A DNA stretch of 64,000 bases from Clostridium collagenovorans DSM 3089 (GCF_900130005.1 NZ_FQXP01000003.1:248001-312000), one strand, 5' to 3'. Shown: positions 15,929 through 25,590, numbered from the stretch's first letter. Numbers and translations: made by a program. Notes: generated by a model not told the origin, from the letters alone.

Positions 15929-15952
15929 TTAAGAGCTTATGGAGGAAAAATT

Positions 15953-16648
15953 ATGCCAAATTCTAAAATACTTGTTGTAGACGATGAAATTCACATCTTA
16001 GAGCTTATAGGCTTCAATTTGGAGAAAAATGGTTATGAAGTTATAAAGGCTACAGATGGGATAGAGGCTTTAAAGCTTGCTAAGGAACACACACCACAAA
16101 TAATCTTACTAGATTTAATGTTACCAGGTATGGATGGATATGATGTATGTAAGGAACTTAGAAAGTGTAGCTATACTGCTAATATTCCAATAATAATGTT
16201 AACTGCTAAGGGTGAGGAATTTGACAAAATATTAGGGCTAGAATTAGGTGCGGATGATTATATGACTAAGCCTTTTTCAGTGAGAGAGCTTTTAGCTAGG
16301 GTAAAGGCTATACTAAGAAGAACTACTCAACAATATGAAGAGAAGAAATATGTTTTTGGAAATATTACTGTAGATTTTGAAAAGCATGAAGTTCTTAAGG
16401 ATGAAGTAAAGATAGAGCTTACACTTAAAGAGTTTGAATTATTGGAAACTTTAATTAAAAATAAGGGGAGAGTTATTAATAGAGAGTATCTTCTAGAAAA
16501 AATATGGGGTTATGAATATATTGGAGAAACAAGAACCATAGACGTTCATATAAGACATTTAAGAAAAAAGATAGAGGAAGATGATAAAAATCCTATTTAT
16601 ATTCAAACAGTTAGAGGAATTGGATATAGATTTAATGAGGTGCAATAG
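15953..16648 (+). CDS. phoP: PhoP-type response regulator
   Basis: 231 residues. The receiver domain has the acidic pocket D10-D11, phosphoacceptor D54 in LLDLMLPGMDG and the lysine of MTKPFSVREL. The OmpR/PhoB winged-helix domain contains LTLKEFELLETL and RTIDVHIRHLRKKIEED with the ending TVRGIGYRF. It should bind direct repeats upstream of target genes when phosphorylated by the kinase encoded 3 bases downstream. Phosphate specificity is inferred from the adjoining pst-phoU block and its PHO-box-like array. Confidence 0.88.
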   Translation: MPNSKILVVDDEIHILELIGFNLEKNGYEVIKATDGIEALKLAKEHTPQIILLDLMLPGMDGYDVCKELRKCSYTANIPIIMLTAKGEEFDKILGLELGADDYMTKPFSVRELLARVKAILRRTTQQYEEKKYVFGNITVDFEKHEVLKDEVKIELTLKEFELLETLIKNKGRVINREYLLEKIWGYEYIGETRTIDVHIRHLRKKIEEDDKNPIYIQTVRGIGYRFNEVQ

Positions 16649-16651
16649 AAG

Positions 16652-18358
16652 TTGAAGAAAAAATTGATGATGGTGATACTGGCTATTATTATAAGTGTAC
16701 TTTTGGTTGTATCACTAATGTTTAATTTTATATTTAGAAAATCTAATGAGGAAAATGTAAAAGACTATTTAAGAAGCAATAACGATTTTATAAAAAATTA
16801 TTTAATTAATAATGACTATGATTACAGTAAAATATTAACCGATAATAATTTCCAAGGTATCCCTATTAGAGTCACTTATATAAGTACAGAAGGAAATGTA
16901 GTTTATGATAATAGAACTGATTGGGAAGCTATGGACTCTCATGATTCAAGAGAAGAGTTTATTAAAGCTAAAGAACATGGAGTCTATGAAGTTATTAGGG
17001 AAAGTGATACATTTAATCTTAGTATGCTTTATGTGGCAACTACATGTCCAGATGGAAGTGTTATTAGAAGTTCTGTGAAATTAAATTCTTTAGAGTTTTT
17101 TCAAAATGAGTATTTAAAATATTATTTATGGTTAGTGCTTTTAGCATCTATTATAGGACTTGGTGCTAGTTATAAGTTAGCATACTATTTTACTAAACCT
17201 ATCCAAGACTTAGATTTAGTTACTTCTCAAATGGCTAAGGGAGAGTTCTATAGAAGAGCTAATATAGTAGGTACAGATGAAGCTGGAACCTTAGCTAAAA
17301 ATTTCAATTTAATGGCTAATAAATTAGAGAATACTTTGAAACAATCAAGAGAAGAACATAATAAGTTAAAAGCTATAATTGAAAGCATTGACAGTGGGAT
17401 TATTGCTATAGATAGAGATGAAAATATAATTATGATAAATCCCTATGCTTTAAATTTATTTCATATGACTAAAGAAGTTATTGGAGAAAATATTTTAAAG
17501 TCAGAACAATGCAAAATGCTTAGTGAAATGCTTAAAAATGACGAAAATAATTATGAAGAAATACAATTGTTCAATATAGATAATAAGGAACTTAGAATAA
17601 AGAAGGCTGACATAATAAATAGAAATGAACATATAGGTATGGTAATAGTTATACAGGATATAACGGATATAAAAAGATTGGAGAATATTAGATCTAGATT
17701 TGTAACTAATGTAACTCATGAACTTAAAACGCCACTTACTTCTATAAAGGGTTTTGCAGAGACTTTAAAAGAAGTGGATGACCCTAAAATTAGAGAGAAG
17801 TTTTTGGATATTATAAACGAAGAAGCTGAAAGGCTTACTAGACTTATAAATGATATATTATTATTGTCTCATTTAGAACAACAAGGAGAAACAAGTTTTG
17901 GATATATAGATGCTAATAAAATAATAAGAGATGTTTATTATATGATTAAGGTTGCTGCTCAAGAAAAAAGTATAAATATAAAAATAACAGGTGATATGCT
18001 ACCAGATATTTATGGAGATGAAGATAAATTTAAGCAAATGATAATAAACTTAGTTGATAATGCTGTTAAGTATTCAGGTGAGGGAAGTATTGTAATTGTA
18101 AATAAGGAGCTTATGGGCGATAAGGTTAAAATTACAGTGGAGGATAATGGAATAGGAATAGAGGAAGAACACTTGTCAAAGCTTTTTGAAAGATTTTATA
18201 GGGTTGATAAAGCTAGATCTAGAAATAATGGTGGAACAGGACTAGGACTTGCTATAGTTAAACATATAGTAAAATTATTTGATGGTAAAATCTTTGTAGA
18301 AAGTAAGATAGGGGTAGGTACAAAGTTCACTGTTATTTTAAATGTAAATTCAAAATAA
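16652..18358 (+). CDS. phoR: PhoR-type sensor histidine kinase
   Basis: 568 residues. In order: TM1 (about 4-27), an extracellular sensor region, TM2 (YLWLVLLASIIGLGASY), HAMP, a PAS domain (IIESIDSGIIAIDRDENI), HisKA with H356 in FVTNVTHELKTPL, and HATPase_c with N-box DNAVKYS, G1 VEDNGIGI and G2 GGTGLGLAIVKH. It matches the domain plan of PhoR. TTG 16652 is the likely start, 9 bases after GAGGTG. ATG 16667 is an alternative with worse spacing. It is co-transcribed with phoP and followed by a probable terminator. Confidence 0.88.
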   Translation: MKKKLMMVILAIIISVLLVVSLMFNFIFRKSNEENVKDYLRSNNDFIKNYLINNDYDYSKILTDNNFQGIPIRVTYISTEGNVVYDNRTDWEAMDSHDSREEFIKAKEHGVYEVIRESDTFNLSMLYVATTCPDGSVIRSSVKLNSLEFFQNEYLKYYLWLVLLASIIGLGASYKLAYYFTKPIQDLDLVTSQMAKGEFYRRANIVGTDEAGTLAKNFNLMANKLENTLKQSREEHNKLKAIIESIDSGIIAIDRDENIIMINPYALNLFHMTKEVIGENILKSEQCKMLSEMLKNDENNYEEIQLFNIDNKELRIKKADIINRNEHIGMVIVIQDITDIKRLENIRSRFVTNVTHELKTPLTSIKGFAETLKEVDDPKIREKFLDIINEEAERLTRLINDILLLSHLEQQGETSFGYIDANKIIRDVYYMIKVAAQEKSINIKITGDMLPDIYGDEDKFKQMIINLVDNAVKYSGEGSIVIVNKELMGDKVKITVEDNGIGIEEEHLSKLFERFYRVDKARSRNNGGTGLGLAIVKHIVKLFDGKIFVESKIGVGTKFTVILNVNSK

Positions 18359-18417
18359 CAATTGATATAATTTATAAAAGGCTTAATAGTAAACTTGAAA
18401 TTATTATTATAGAAAAT

Positions 18418-18459
18418 AAGGGCGCTTTGCAGCGATTGCAAGGGGTCCTTTGTTTTTTT
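18418..18459 (+). terminator. Probable terminator after phoR
   Basis: CTTTGCA (18425-18431) can pair with TGCAAGG (18437-18443). Alternatively AAGG (18418-18421) pairs with CCTT (18447-18450) around an inner CGCT/AGCG stem. A seven-T run (18453-18459) follows. The G/C content is well above background, which supports a structured RNA end, but the exact fold is ambiguous. Confidence 0.5.
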
Positions 18460-18480
18460 ATTTCCTTGTGTTAAGTTTAT

Positions 18481-18543
18481 TTAACTTAACATAACTTTGT
18501 TTAACTTATACATAATATGGGCTTAACTATGGAAAGATATAAT
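18481..18543 (+). promoter_or_regulatory. PHO-box-like repeat array and -10 of pstS
   Basis: TTAACTT at 18481, ATAACTT at 18491 and TTAACTT at 18501 repeat at exactly 10-bp spacing, and TTAACT recurs at 18523. TATAAT (18538-18543) is a perfect -10, with no -35 hexamer at 17 bp. Repeats plus a missing -35 are typical of an activator-dependent promoter. TTAAGTT (18471-18477) also forms an inverted repeat with AACTTAA (18483-18489). PhoP encoded just upstream is the obvious candidate. Confidence 0.6.
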
Positions 18544-18624
18544 TAAAAATGTAAAGAACATTTGAAATCATCTTATGAACGTTAAATATTAAAAAAGTTC
18601 ATTAAGTACATGGAGGGGAATAAA

Positions 18625-19536
18625 ATGAAATCAAAAAAAATGAAGGCTTTAATATGTGTGTTAACAATATCTTTAATGGCTGGTGCTTTTGTAGGATGTA
18701 CTAATAAAGATGAGGGTAAAGAATCAAATAATCAAGTAAGTTCAGGGGAACAACAAAAAGAAAAAATAGAAGGTACTATTACTAGTTTAGGATCTACTGC
18801 ATTACAACCACTTGTTGAAGAAGTAGCTAATAATTTTAGAGCTAAATATCCAGATGCAATTGTAAATGTTCAAGGTGGAGGAAGTGGAGCTGGAATAAAT
18901 CAAGTATCAGAAGGTACTATAGAAATAGGAAACTCAGATGTTCCAGCAGAAGAAAAGTTAAAAGATGAAGCTAAAGCAAAAGAATTGGTTAATCATGAAG
19001 TATGTGCACAAGGATTTGCGCTAGTAACTAGCAAAGATGTGAAAATAGATAATTTAACTAAGGATCAAATTAAGAAAATATTTAAAGGTGAAGTAACTAA
19101 CTGGAAAGAAGTTGGGGGAGAAGATAAAGAAATCAATATAATTAATAGAGAAGCTTCATCAGGAACAAGAGCAACATTTGTTAAAAGTGTAATGGATGGA
19201 GAAAAGGAAAAAGAAGGTTTAGGAACAACTCAAACATCAAGTGGAGGAGTAAGAACTTCCTTAAAACAAATTCAAGGTGGAATAGGATATTTAGCTCTTT
19301 CTTATTTAAGTGAAGATGTTAAGAAAGAAGTTAATGTTATAAAAATAGATGGAACAGAAGCAACAATTGCAAATATAGGAGAAAAGAAATATCCTTTCTG
19401 GTCTTATGGATACATGTATACAAAGGGTGAAGCAACTGGAGTAACTAAAGCTTTCTTAGATTACATGGTAAGTTCAGAAAATGAAGCTGTTCTTGAAAAA
19501 GCTGGATATATACCAATGAGTAAATTTAAAAAATAA
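18625..19536 (+). CDS. pstS: Phosphate-binding lipoprotein PstS
   Basis: 303 residues. A lipoprotein signal peptide (KALICVLTISLMAGAFVGC) ends at the lipidated cysteine, followed by a charged linker and the type 2 periplasmic-binding domain. Phosphate-binding landmarks are TSLGSTALQPL, VQGGGSGAGINQV, IGNSDVPAE and NREASSGTRATFV. It captures phosphate outside the cell for the PstCAB transporter. ATG 18625 follows GGAGGGG (18612-18618). The ATG at 18610 overlaps that site. First gene of the pst operon. Confidence 0.95.
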   Translation: MKSKKMKALICVLTISLMAGAFVGCTNKDEGKESNNQVSSGEQQKEKIEGTITSLGSTALQPLVEEVANNFRAKYPDAIVNVQGGGSGAGINQVSEGTIEIGNSDVPAEEKLKDEAKAKELVNHEVCAQGFALVTSKDVKIDNLTKDQIKKIFKGEVTNWKEVGGEDKEINIINREASSGTRATFVKSVMDGEKEKEGLGTTQTSSGGVRTSLKQIQGGIGYLALSYLSEDVKKEVNVIKIDGTEATIANIGEKKYPFWSYGYMYTKGEATGVTKAFLDYMVSSENEAVLEKAGYIPMSKFKK

Positions 19537-19565
19537 TTATTTTGATGATAAGAAGGTAGAAAATT

Positions 19566-20456
19566 ATGAAAGGCAAAAACCTTTGTAAAAATATAAAAAA
19601 TGAATATTTAGGAAGAGGGCTAGTAACCTTCTGTGGATTTTTAATAATATTTTTAACAATAAGTATAATTGCTTTTCTAGGAGTAAAAGGAGTAAGTACC
19701 TTTACTAAACATGGATATTCCTTAAAGGACTTTATATTTAGCTTTAAGTGGAATCCAGGAGCAGAGGTCCCAGAACTTGGGGCCATGACTTTTATAGTTG
19801 GTTCATCAATAGTGTCTATAGGTGCTGTCTTAATAAGCACACCTATAGCGCTATCTATGGCTATATTTAGTAATTTTATTTCTCCTTCCCTAGGGAAAAA
19901 AGTTATACAACCAGTAATGGAACTTTTTGTGGGAATACCTTCAGTTGTATATGGATTAATAGGTATTAATGTATTAGTTCCATTCATTCGAGATAGATTT
20001 GGTGGTCTAGGGTTTAGCGTATTAGCTGGTATTATTGTACTAAGTGTTATGATTTTACCAACCATTGCTACTATATCTTCAGATGCTATAAAAAGAGTTC
20101 CTAGAGAATATTTAGAAGGATCTTATGGCTTGGGTGCAACTAGATGGCAGACTATAAAAAAGGTTATTTTACCAGCTAGTAAAAGTGGAATTTTAACTTC
20201 AGTTATTTTAGGACTTGCAAGAGCTTTTGGAGAAGCTTTAGCGGTTCAGATGGTAATTGGTAATAATGTTAAGGTGCCGATGAATCTTTTAGATCCTACA
20301 ACTACTTTGACAAGTGTTATAACCATGGACATGGCAAATACAGTTTCAGGAACCTTATGGAACGATGCTATATGGTCACTTGCACTTATACTACTTGTAA
20401 TATCATTTTTATTTATTATAATTACTAAAGCCCTTGGAAAGAGAGGGGATCTATAG
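19566..20456 (+). CDS. pstC: Phosphate ABC transporter permease PstC
   Basis: 296 residues with about six membrane segments. The permease coupling loop EGSYGLGATRWQTIKKVILP interacts with the ATPase, and GLARAFGEALAVQMVIGN is typical of PstC. It forms the transmembrane channel with PstA. AAGGTAG precedes ATG 19566. The stop abuts the pstA ATG. Confidence 0.94.
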   Translation: MKGKNLCKNIKNEYLGRGLVTFCGFLIIFLTISIIAFLGVKGVSTFTKHGYSLKDFIFSFKWNPGAEVPELGAMTFIVGSSIVSIGAVLISTPIALSMAIFSNFISPSLGKKVIQPVMELFVGIPSVVYGLIGINVLVPFIRDRFGGLGFSVLAGIIVLSVMILPTIATISSDAIKRVPREYLEGSYGLGATRWQTIKKVILPASKSGILTSVILGLARAFGEALAVQMVIGNNVKVPMNLLDPTTTLTSVITMDMANTVSGTLWNDAIWSLALILLVISFLFIIITKALGKRGDL

Positions 20457-21344
20457 ATGAAGGCTAAAACATCGGATAAAATTTGGACAATAGTTTTTTA
20501 TATAGTAAGTTTTTTAATATCATTTTTATTGGTTGCAATGTTTGCATATATATTATTAAAAGGAAAAAATGCATTTAATCCTAAGTTTTTATTTGGGACA
20601 CCTAAATTTGGAGCATCAGGTGGAGGCATAGGACTTCAATTATTTAACTCCTTTTATATGTTAATAATATCACTTGTATTAACAGTACCTTTAGGGGTTG
20701 GAGCAGGAATTTATTTAGCTGAATATGCTAAGGAAGGTATGTTTTTAAATATAATAAGACTATGCATAGAAACTATGGCATCATTGCCTTCTATAGTAGT
20801 TGGGTTATTTGGATTTTTAGTTTTAGTAAATATGACAAAATGGGGATTTACATTATTTTCGGGAGCCTTAGTAATAACAATATTAAATCTTCCATCTTTA
20901 ACTAGAGTTACAGAGGATGCCATAAGAAGTTCATCTAAGCTTGTTAAGGAAGCAAGTTTAGGATTAGGAGCAACAAGATGGCAAACTATAAAAAGGGTTA
21001 TATTACCGAGTGCTTTCCCTCAGATTTTAACAGGGGTTATACTAGCATCAGGTAGAATTTTCGGAGAATCTGCAGCTTTATTATACACTGCAGGTATGAG
21101 TGCACCACCACTTAATTTCAGTAGTGCTGCATTATTTACAAAGTCATCACCATTTAATATATTTAGACCAGCAGAAACTTTATCAGTTTATATTTGGAAG
21201 CTTAATACAGAGGGAATAGTTCCTGATGCTGCACAAATTGCTGCAGGAGCTGCTGCGGTACTTATAGTTATGGTGATAATATTTAATGTTTTATCAAGAA
21301 TAATAGGTAATAAAGTATATAAAAAGTTTAGCGGAGAAAGTTAG
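20457..21344 (+). CDS. pstA: Phosphate ABC transporter permease PstA
   Basis: 295 residues with six predicted membrane segments. It carries the coupling loop EASLGLGATRWQTIKRVILP, nearly identical to that in PstC, and the PstA landmarks LAEYAKEG and LASGRIFGESAALLYTAG. The ATG directly follows the pstC stop with no gap, and the ribosome site GAGAGGGG is inside pstC, so translation is coupled. Confidence 0.94.
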   Translation: MKAKTSDKIWTIVFYIVSFLISFLLVAMFAYILLKGKNAFNPKFLFGTPKFGASGGGIGLQLFNSFYMLIISLVLTVPLGVGAGIYLAEYAKEGMFLNIIRLCIETMASLPSIVVGLFGFLVLVNMTKWGFTLFSGALVITILNLPSLTRVTEDAIRSSSKLVKEASLGLGATRWQTIKRVILPSAFPQILTGVILASGRIFGESAALLYTAGMSAPPLNFSSAALFTKSSPFNIFRPAETLSVYIWKLNTEGIVPDAAQIAAGAAAVLIVMVIIFNVLSRIIGNKVYKKFSGES

Positions 21345-21365
21345 TTTTTTAGAGGAGAAGTTGAT

Positions 21366-22118
21366 ATGCAGGTTTTAGAAACTAAAAATTTAAATTTATT
21401 TTATGGGAATAATCATGCTTTAAAAGATATAAATTTAAAGATAGAAAAGAATGAGGTAACTGCATTTATTGGTCCATCAGGATGTGGAAAGTCTACTTTT
21501 TTAAGAACTTTAAATAGAATGAATGATTTAATACCTTCTGTAAAAATAGAGGGTGAAGTTTTATATGAAGAAAAAAATATATATAAAGAAGATTATGATG
21601 TAATAGAATTAAGAAAAGGTATAGGAATGGTATTCCAAAAACCAAATCCATTTCCTATGTCAATTTATGATAATGTTGCATATGGACCAAGAATTCATGG
21701 TATAAGAGAAAAGAAAAAGTTAGATGAGATAGTAAGGAGAAGCTTAGAGGATGCTGCTATATGGCAAGAAGTTAAGGGAAGACTTAATAAAAGTGCTTTG
21801 AGTTTATCAGGAGGGCAGCAACAAAGAATATGTATAGCTAGAACTTTGGCTGTTGAACCAGAAGTTATTTTAATGGATGAACCAACATCAGCCTTAGATC
21901 CTATATCTACATCTAAAGTAGAAGAATTAATAGTGCAGTTAAAAAATAAGTACACAGTCATAATAGTAACTCATAATATGCAACAAGCGGGTAGAATTTC
22001 AGATAAGACAGCTTTCTTCTTATCAGGAGAAGTTGTGGAATTTAACGATACAAAAGAAATCTTCTCTAATCCAAGGGATAAAAGAACTGAGGATTATATA
22101 ACAGGAAGATTTGGTTAA
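21366..22118 (+). CDS. pstB: Phosphate ABC transporter ATPase PstB
   Basis: 250 residues. Walker A is GPSGCGKST, the Q-loop lies in GMVFQKPNPFPMSIYDNV, the signature is LSGGQQQR and Walker B is VILMDEPTSALDP, with the switch histidine in VTHNM. It powers phosphate uptake through PstC-PstA. AGAGGAG precedes the ATG, and phoU follows. Confidence 0.96.
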   Translation: MQVLETKNLNLFYGNNHALKDINLKIEKNEVTAFIGPSGCGKSTFLRTLNRMNDLIPSVKIEGEVLYEEKNIYKEDYDVIELRKGIGMVFQKPNPFPMSIYDNVAYGPRIHGIREKKKLDEIVRRSLEDAAIWQEVKGRLNKSALSLSGGQQQRICIARTLAVEPEVILMDEPTSALDPISTSKVEELIVQLKNKYTVIIVTHNMQQAGRISDKTAFFLSGEVVEFNDTKEIFSNPRDKRTEDYITGRFG

Positions 22119-22150
22119 AATAAAAGAAAAATTAAAATGAGGTGTTGTCT

Positions 22151-22807
22151 GTGAGAGATAGTTTTGAAAACAGTATGAAAGAGCTTCAAAATGATTTAAA
22201 GACTATGGGGAATATGGTGGAACAACAGTTAGATAGGGCAGTTAAATCTTTGTTAAACGAAGATTGTGATTTAGCTGAGAAGGTAATTAAGGAAGATGAT
22301 GAAATAGATGCTTTGGAAAAGGAAGTAGAAAACAAAGCAATTATATTAATAGCTACTCAGCAACCTTTAGCAACAGACTTAAGAAAAATATTCACTATAA
22401 GTAAAATTGTTACTGATTTAGAACGTATTGCAGACCATTGTGTGTCTATAGCACGAATTACTCAAAGATTAGATAATGAAAAGGAGTATATTAGACACCT
22501 AAAGGAAATTAGTGATATGAAAAATATAATATCCTATATGATAAAAGGATCTATAGAATCTTATATACATGCTGATAAAGATAAAGCTTATGAAGTGTGC
22601 AAAACTGATGATAGCTTAGATGAATTATATATGAGTTTACATTCTCTTATATTGAATGATATGAAGGATGAAAAGGTTTTAATAGAAAATGGAACAAAAT
22701 TACTATTCATGCTTAAATTCTTAGAACGTATAGGTGATCATTTAACCAACATATGTGAATGGACAATTTATCTTGTTACAGGCCATCAAGTGTCATTAAA
22801 TGATTAG
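22151..22807 (+). CDS. phoU: Phosphate transport regulator PhoU
   Basis: 218 residues, all-helical with two PhoU repeats. Metal-binding motifs are seen in EDDEIDALEKEVE and DLERIADHCVSIA, and in the second half FLERIGDHLTNICEW. PhoU links transporter state to PhoR signalling and restrains phosphate uptake. GTG 22151 lies 6 bases after GAGGTG. GTG 22142 and TTG 22145 overlap that site and are less likely. It is the last gene of the pst operon, followed by a terminator. Confidence 0.94.
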   Translation: MRDSFENSMKELQNDLKTMGNMVEQQLDRAVKSLLNEDCDLAEKVIKEDDEIDALEKEVENKAIILIATQQPLATDLRKIFTISKIVTDLERIADHCVSIARITQRLDNEKEYIRHLKEISDMKNIISYMIKGSIESYIHADKDKAYEVCKTDDSLDELYMSLHSLILNDMKDEKVLIENGTKLLFMLKFLERIGDHLTNICEWTIYLVTGHQVSLND

Positions 22808-22810
22808 AGT

Positions 22811-22850
22811 AAAAAACTATTGGGAATAATATTTCCGATAGTTTTTTTTA
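22811..22850 (+). terminator. Terminator of the pst-phoU operon
   Basis: 22811-22826 (A6CTATTGGGAA) pairs with 22832-22847 with a few G-T pairs around a 5-nt loop, ending in an eight-T run. It lies 3 bases after the phoU stop. Confidence 0.85.
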
Positions 22851-22932
22851 TAGGGTCATGTATACGTTGACTTAGAGACGTCAATAGGTTAATATTATTT
22901 AATGGATAAATCTAATGGTTAAGGAGGAAAAA

Positions 22933-24267
22933 ATGAATAACATAATAGAAAAAGTTCTTCCGAATAGCATAGCTGAAGAGGTTGAAATAGAACCAGGTGA
23001 TAAGCTAATAAGTATTAATGGTAATGCGATAAAAGATATAATAGATTATAGATTTTTAATTACAGATGAATATTTAGAACTTGAAATAGAAAAAAGCTGT
23101 GGAGAGATTTGGGAAATAGAAGTAGAAAAGGATTATGATGAAGAGCTAGGTATAGAGTTTGCAGAAGCTATACTGGATAAGGCTAAAACTTGTACTAATA
23201 ATTGCATGTTTTGTTTTGTTCACCAGCTTCCAAAGGGAATGAGAGAAACACTGTACTTTAAAGATGATGATTCAAGACTATCTTTTTTACAAGGAAACTT
23301 TGTTACTTTAACAAATATGAAGGAAGAAGATATAGAAAGAATAATAAAATATAGAATTAGTCCTATAAACGTTTCAGTACATACTACTAATCCTGAACTA
23401 AGGGTTAAAATGCTAAACAATAGATTTGCAGGGAAGGTATATGAATACTTAAAGAGATTTAGTGAAGCAGGTATTTCGATAAATTGTCAATTAGTGCTTT
23501 GTCCTGGATTGAATAATGGAGAAGAGTTAGAGAGAACTATAAAGGACTTATATGAACTTTATCCATCAGTACAGAATATAGCAGCTGTACCATTAGGAAT
23601 TACTAAATTTAGAGATAATCTACCTAAGCTTAAAACATACACTAAGGAAACAGCGAAGCAAGAAATTGAATTAGTGAAAAAGTATTCAGATAAATTTATG
23701 AAAGAGATAGGGCATCCTTTTATAAGATTATCTGATGAGTTTTATGTTATGGCTGAAGAGGAGTTACCACAAGCTGAGTTTTATGGTTCCTACGATCAAT
23801 TAGAAGATGGTGTTGGTATGCTAAGACTTTTAGAGAATACTATAAAAGAGAACTTAGAGATTTTAGATATAAACAAGGGTGGTAAATTCACTTTTGTAAC
23901 AGGTAGTTCAGCATATAAACATATAAACAAGATATCTAAAATGATAATGGATACAAATCCGAATATACATATTGAAGTGAAAAAAATAATAAATAACTTC
24001 TTTGGTGATACTATAACAGTAACAGGGTTATTAACTGGAGAAGATATAATAGATCAACTTAAAGGTGTTGACCTTGGAGATTACATAGTTATGCCTAATA
24101 ATTTATTAAAAAAAGGATATGAACTAGGAAAATGTGATGAACAGTTACTTTTAGATAACTACACAGTTCCAAAGTTAGAGGAAATATTAAAAAAGAAAAT
24201 AATTATTTGTGATTTCACAGGTGAAGATCTAATTCAACTTATAGATGATCATTGTAGGGAGGTATAA
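22933..24267 (+). CDS. PDZ/radical-SAM DUF512 protein of unknown function
   Basis: 444 residues. A PDZ-like N-terminus (PNSIAEEVEIEPGDKLISIN) precedes a radical-SAM core with the CX3CX2C cluster CTNNCMFC and the family signature FVHQLPKGMRETLYF. The C-terminal DUF512 part includes FVTGSSAYKHI and PNNLLKKGY. It should use SAM and a 4Fe-4S cluster, but its substrate is unknown. The family is widely conserved in clostridia, commonly next to der as here (3 bases upstream), which hints at a ribosome or GTPase-linked role by association only. ATG 22933 is set by AAGGAGG. Confidence 0.82.
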   Translation: MNNIIEKVLPNSIAEEVEIEPGDKLISINGNAIKDIIDYRFLITDEYLELEIEKSCGEIWEIEVEKDYDEELGIEFAEAILDKAKTCTNNCMFCFVHQLPKGMRETLYFKDDDSRLSFLQGNFVTLTNMKEEDIERIIKYRISPINVSVHTTNPELRVKMLNNRFAGKVYEYLKRFSEAGISINCQLVLCPGLNNGEELERTIKDLYELYPSVQNIAAVPLGITKFRDNLPKLKTYTKETAKQEIELVKKYSDKFMKEIGHPFIRLSDEFYVMAEEELPQAEFYGSYDQLEDGVGMLRLLENTIKENLEILDINKGGKFTFVTGSSAYKHINKISKMIMDTNPNIHIEVKKIINNFFGDTITVTGLLTGEDIIDQLKGVDLGDYIVMPNNLLKKGYELGKCDEQLLLDNYTVPKLEEILKKKIIICDFTGEDLIQLIDDHCREV

Positions 24268-24270
24268 TAA

Positions 24271-25587
24271 ATGGCAAAACCGATAGTAGCAATAGTTGGA
24301 AGACCAAATGTAGGTAAATCTACATTGTTTAATAAAATTGCTGGAAAAAGAATTTCTATAGTACAGGATAGTCCAGGAGTTACAAGAGACAGAATATATG
24401 CAGAGGGTGAATGGTTAAATAAAACATTCACTATGATAGATACTGGTGGTATTGAGCCAGAAAATGAGGATATAATTTTTTCTCAAATGAGAAGACAAGC
24501 AAACATAGCAATTGAAACAGCTGATGTTATCATGTTCATAGTAGATGGTAAACAAGGATTAACAGATTCAGATAATGAAGTTGCATTAATGCTTAGAAAA
24601 AGTTCTAAACCTGTGGTATTAGTTGTTAATAAGATTGATAGAATAGCAGAAGAGGATAATTTATATGAATTCTATAACTTAGGTTTAGGAACTCCTATTG
24701 CAATTTCTGCTAATCAAGCTTTAGGTTTAGGAGATATGTTAGATGAGGTAGTTGCTAACTTCAAAACAGAAAGTGAAGAAGAAGAGGAAGATGCACCTAT
24801 TAGCATAGCAGTTGTAGGAAAACCAAACGTAGGAAAGTCATCTCTTATAAACAAAATACTAGGAGAAGATAGAAATATCGTAAGTAATATTCCAGGTACA
24901 ACAAGAGATGCTATAGACAGTAATATTGAAAATGAAATTGGTAAATTTACATTAATAGATACTGCTGGAGTTAGAAGAAAAAGCAAGGTTAAAGAAGAAA
25001 TTGAGAGATATAGTGTTATTAGAAGTTTTGCATCTGTAGAAAGAGCTGATGTTTGTATACTTGTTATAGATGCAATAGAAGGTTTAACAGATCAAGATGA
25101 AAAAATAATAGGATACGCTCATGAGCAAAACAAAGCTATTTTAGTTGTTGTTAACAAGTGGGATCTAATGGAGAAAGATGATAAAACTTTAGATATTTAC
25201 ACAAAACAATTAAAAAGTACATTAAACTTTATGCAGTATGCTGACTTTGTATTTATTTCAGCTAAAACTGGTCAAAGAGTAAATAAAGTATTAGAAATGG
25301 CTAAACAATGCTACGATAACTATGAGAAACGTGTTTCTACAGGTATCTTAAATGAAGTAATAAGTAAAGCTATTTTAATGAAAGAGCCACCAGTAGTTGG
25401 TGGAAGAAGATTAAAAATATTTTATGTGAGTCAGGTTGGAGTTAAACCACCTACATTCATATTCTTTGTTAACAATCCAGAATTAGTTCACTTCTCTTAT
25501 AGAAGATACTTAGAAAATCAATTAAGAGCAAGTTTTGGATTTAGAGGAACAGGAATTAAATTTATCTTTAGAGAAAGGAAGGAATAA
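24271..25587 (+). CDS. der: Ribosome-assembly GTPase Der (EngA)
   Basis: 438 residues with two tandem Era-like G domains. G1 motifs are GRPNVGKST and GKPNVGKSS, G3 motifs DTGG and DTAG, and G4 motifs NKID and NKWD. A C-terminal KH-like domain follows (RRLKIFYVSQVGVKPPTF). Der is essential for 50S subunit maturation. GGGAGGT precedes the ATG. The gene sits 3 bases after the DUF512 gene and 3 bases before gpsA, so the three form one operon. Confidence 0.97.
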   Translation: MAKPIVAIVGRPNVGKSTLFNKIAGKRISIVQDSPGVTRDRIYAEGEWLNKTFTMIDTGGIEPENEDIIFSQMRRQANIAIETADVIMFIVDGKQGLTDSDNEVALMLRKSSKPVVLVVNKIDRIAEEDNLYEFYNLGLGTPIAISANQALGLGDMLDEVVANFKTESEEEEEDAPISIAVVGKPNVGKSSLINKILGEDRNIVSNIPGTTRDAIDSNIENEIGKFTLIDTAGVRRKSKVKEEIERYSVIRSFASVERADVCILVIDAIEGLTDQDEKIIGYAHEQNKAILVVVNKWDLMEKDDKTLDIYTKQLKSTLNFMQYADFVFISAKTGQRVNKVLEMAKQCYDNYEKRVSTGILNEVISKAILMKEPPVVGGRRLKIFYVSQVGVKPPTFIFFVNNPELVHFSYRRYLENQLRASFGFRGTGIKFIFRERKE

Positions 25588-25590
25588 AAT

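Noticed and set aside
19526..20065. 179-codon minus-strand open frame opposite pstC
   Set aside because: It is a shadow of the real pstC frame; no ribosome site and no recognisable protein sequence. The same applies to other long antisense frames, such as 5571-6020, 7430-7786 and 45272-45610.
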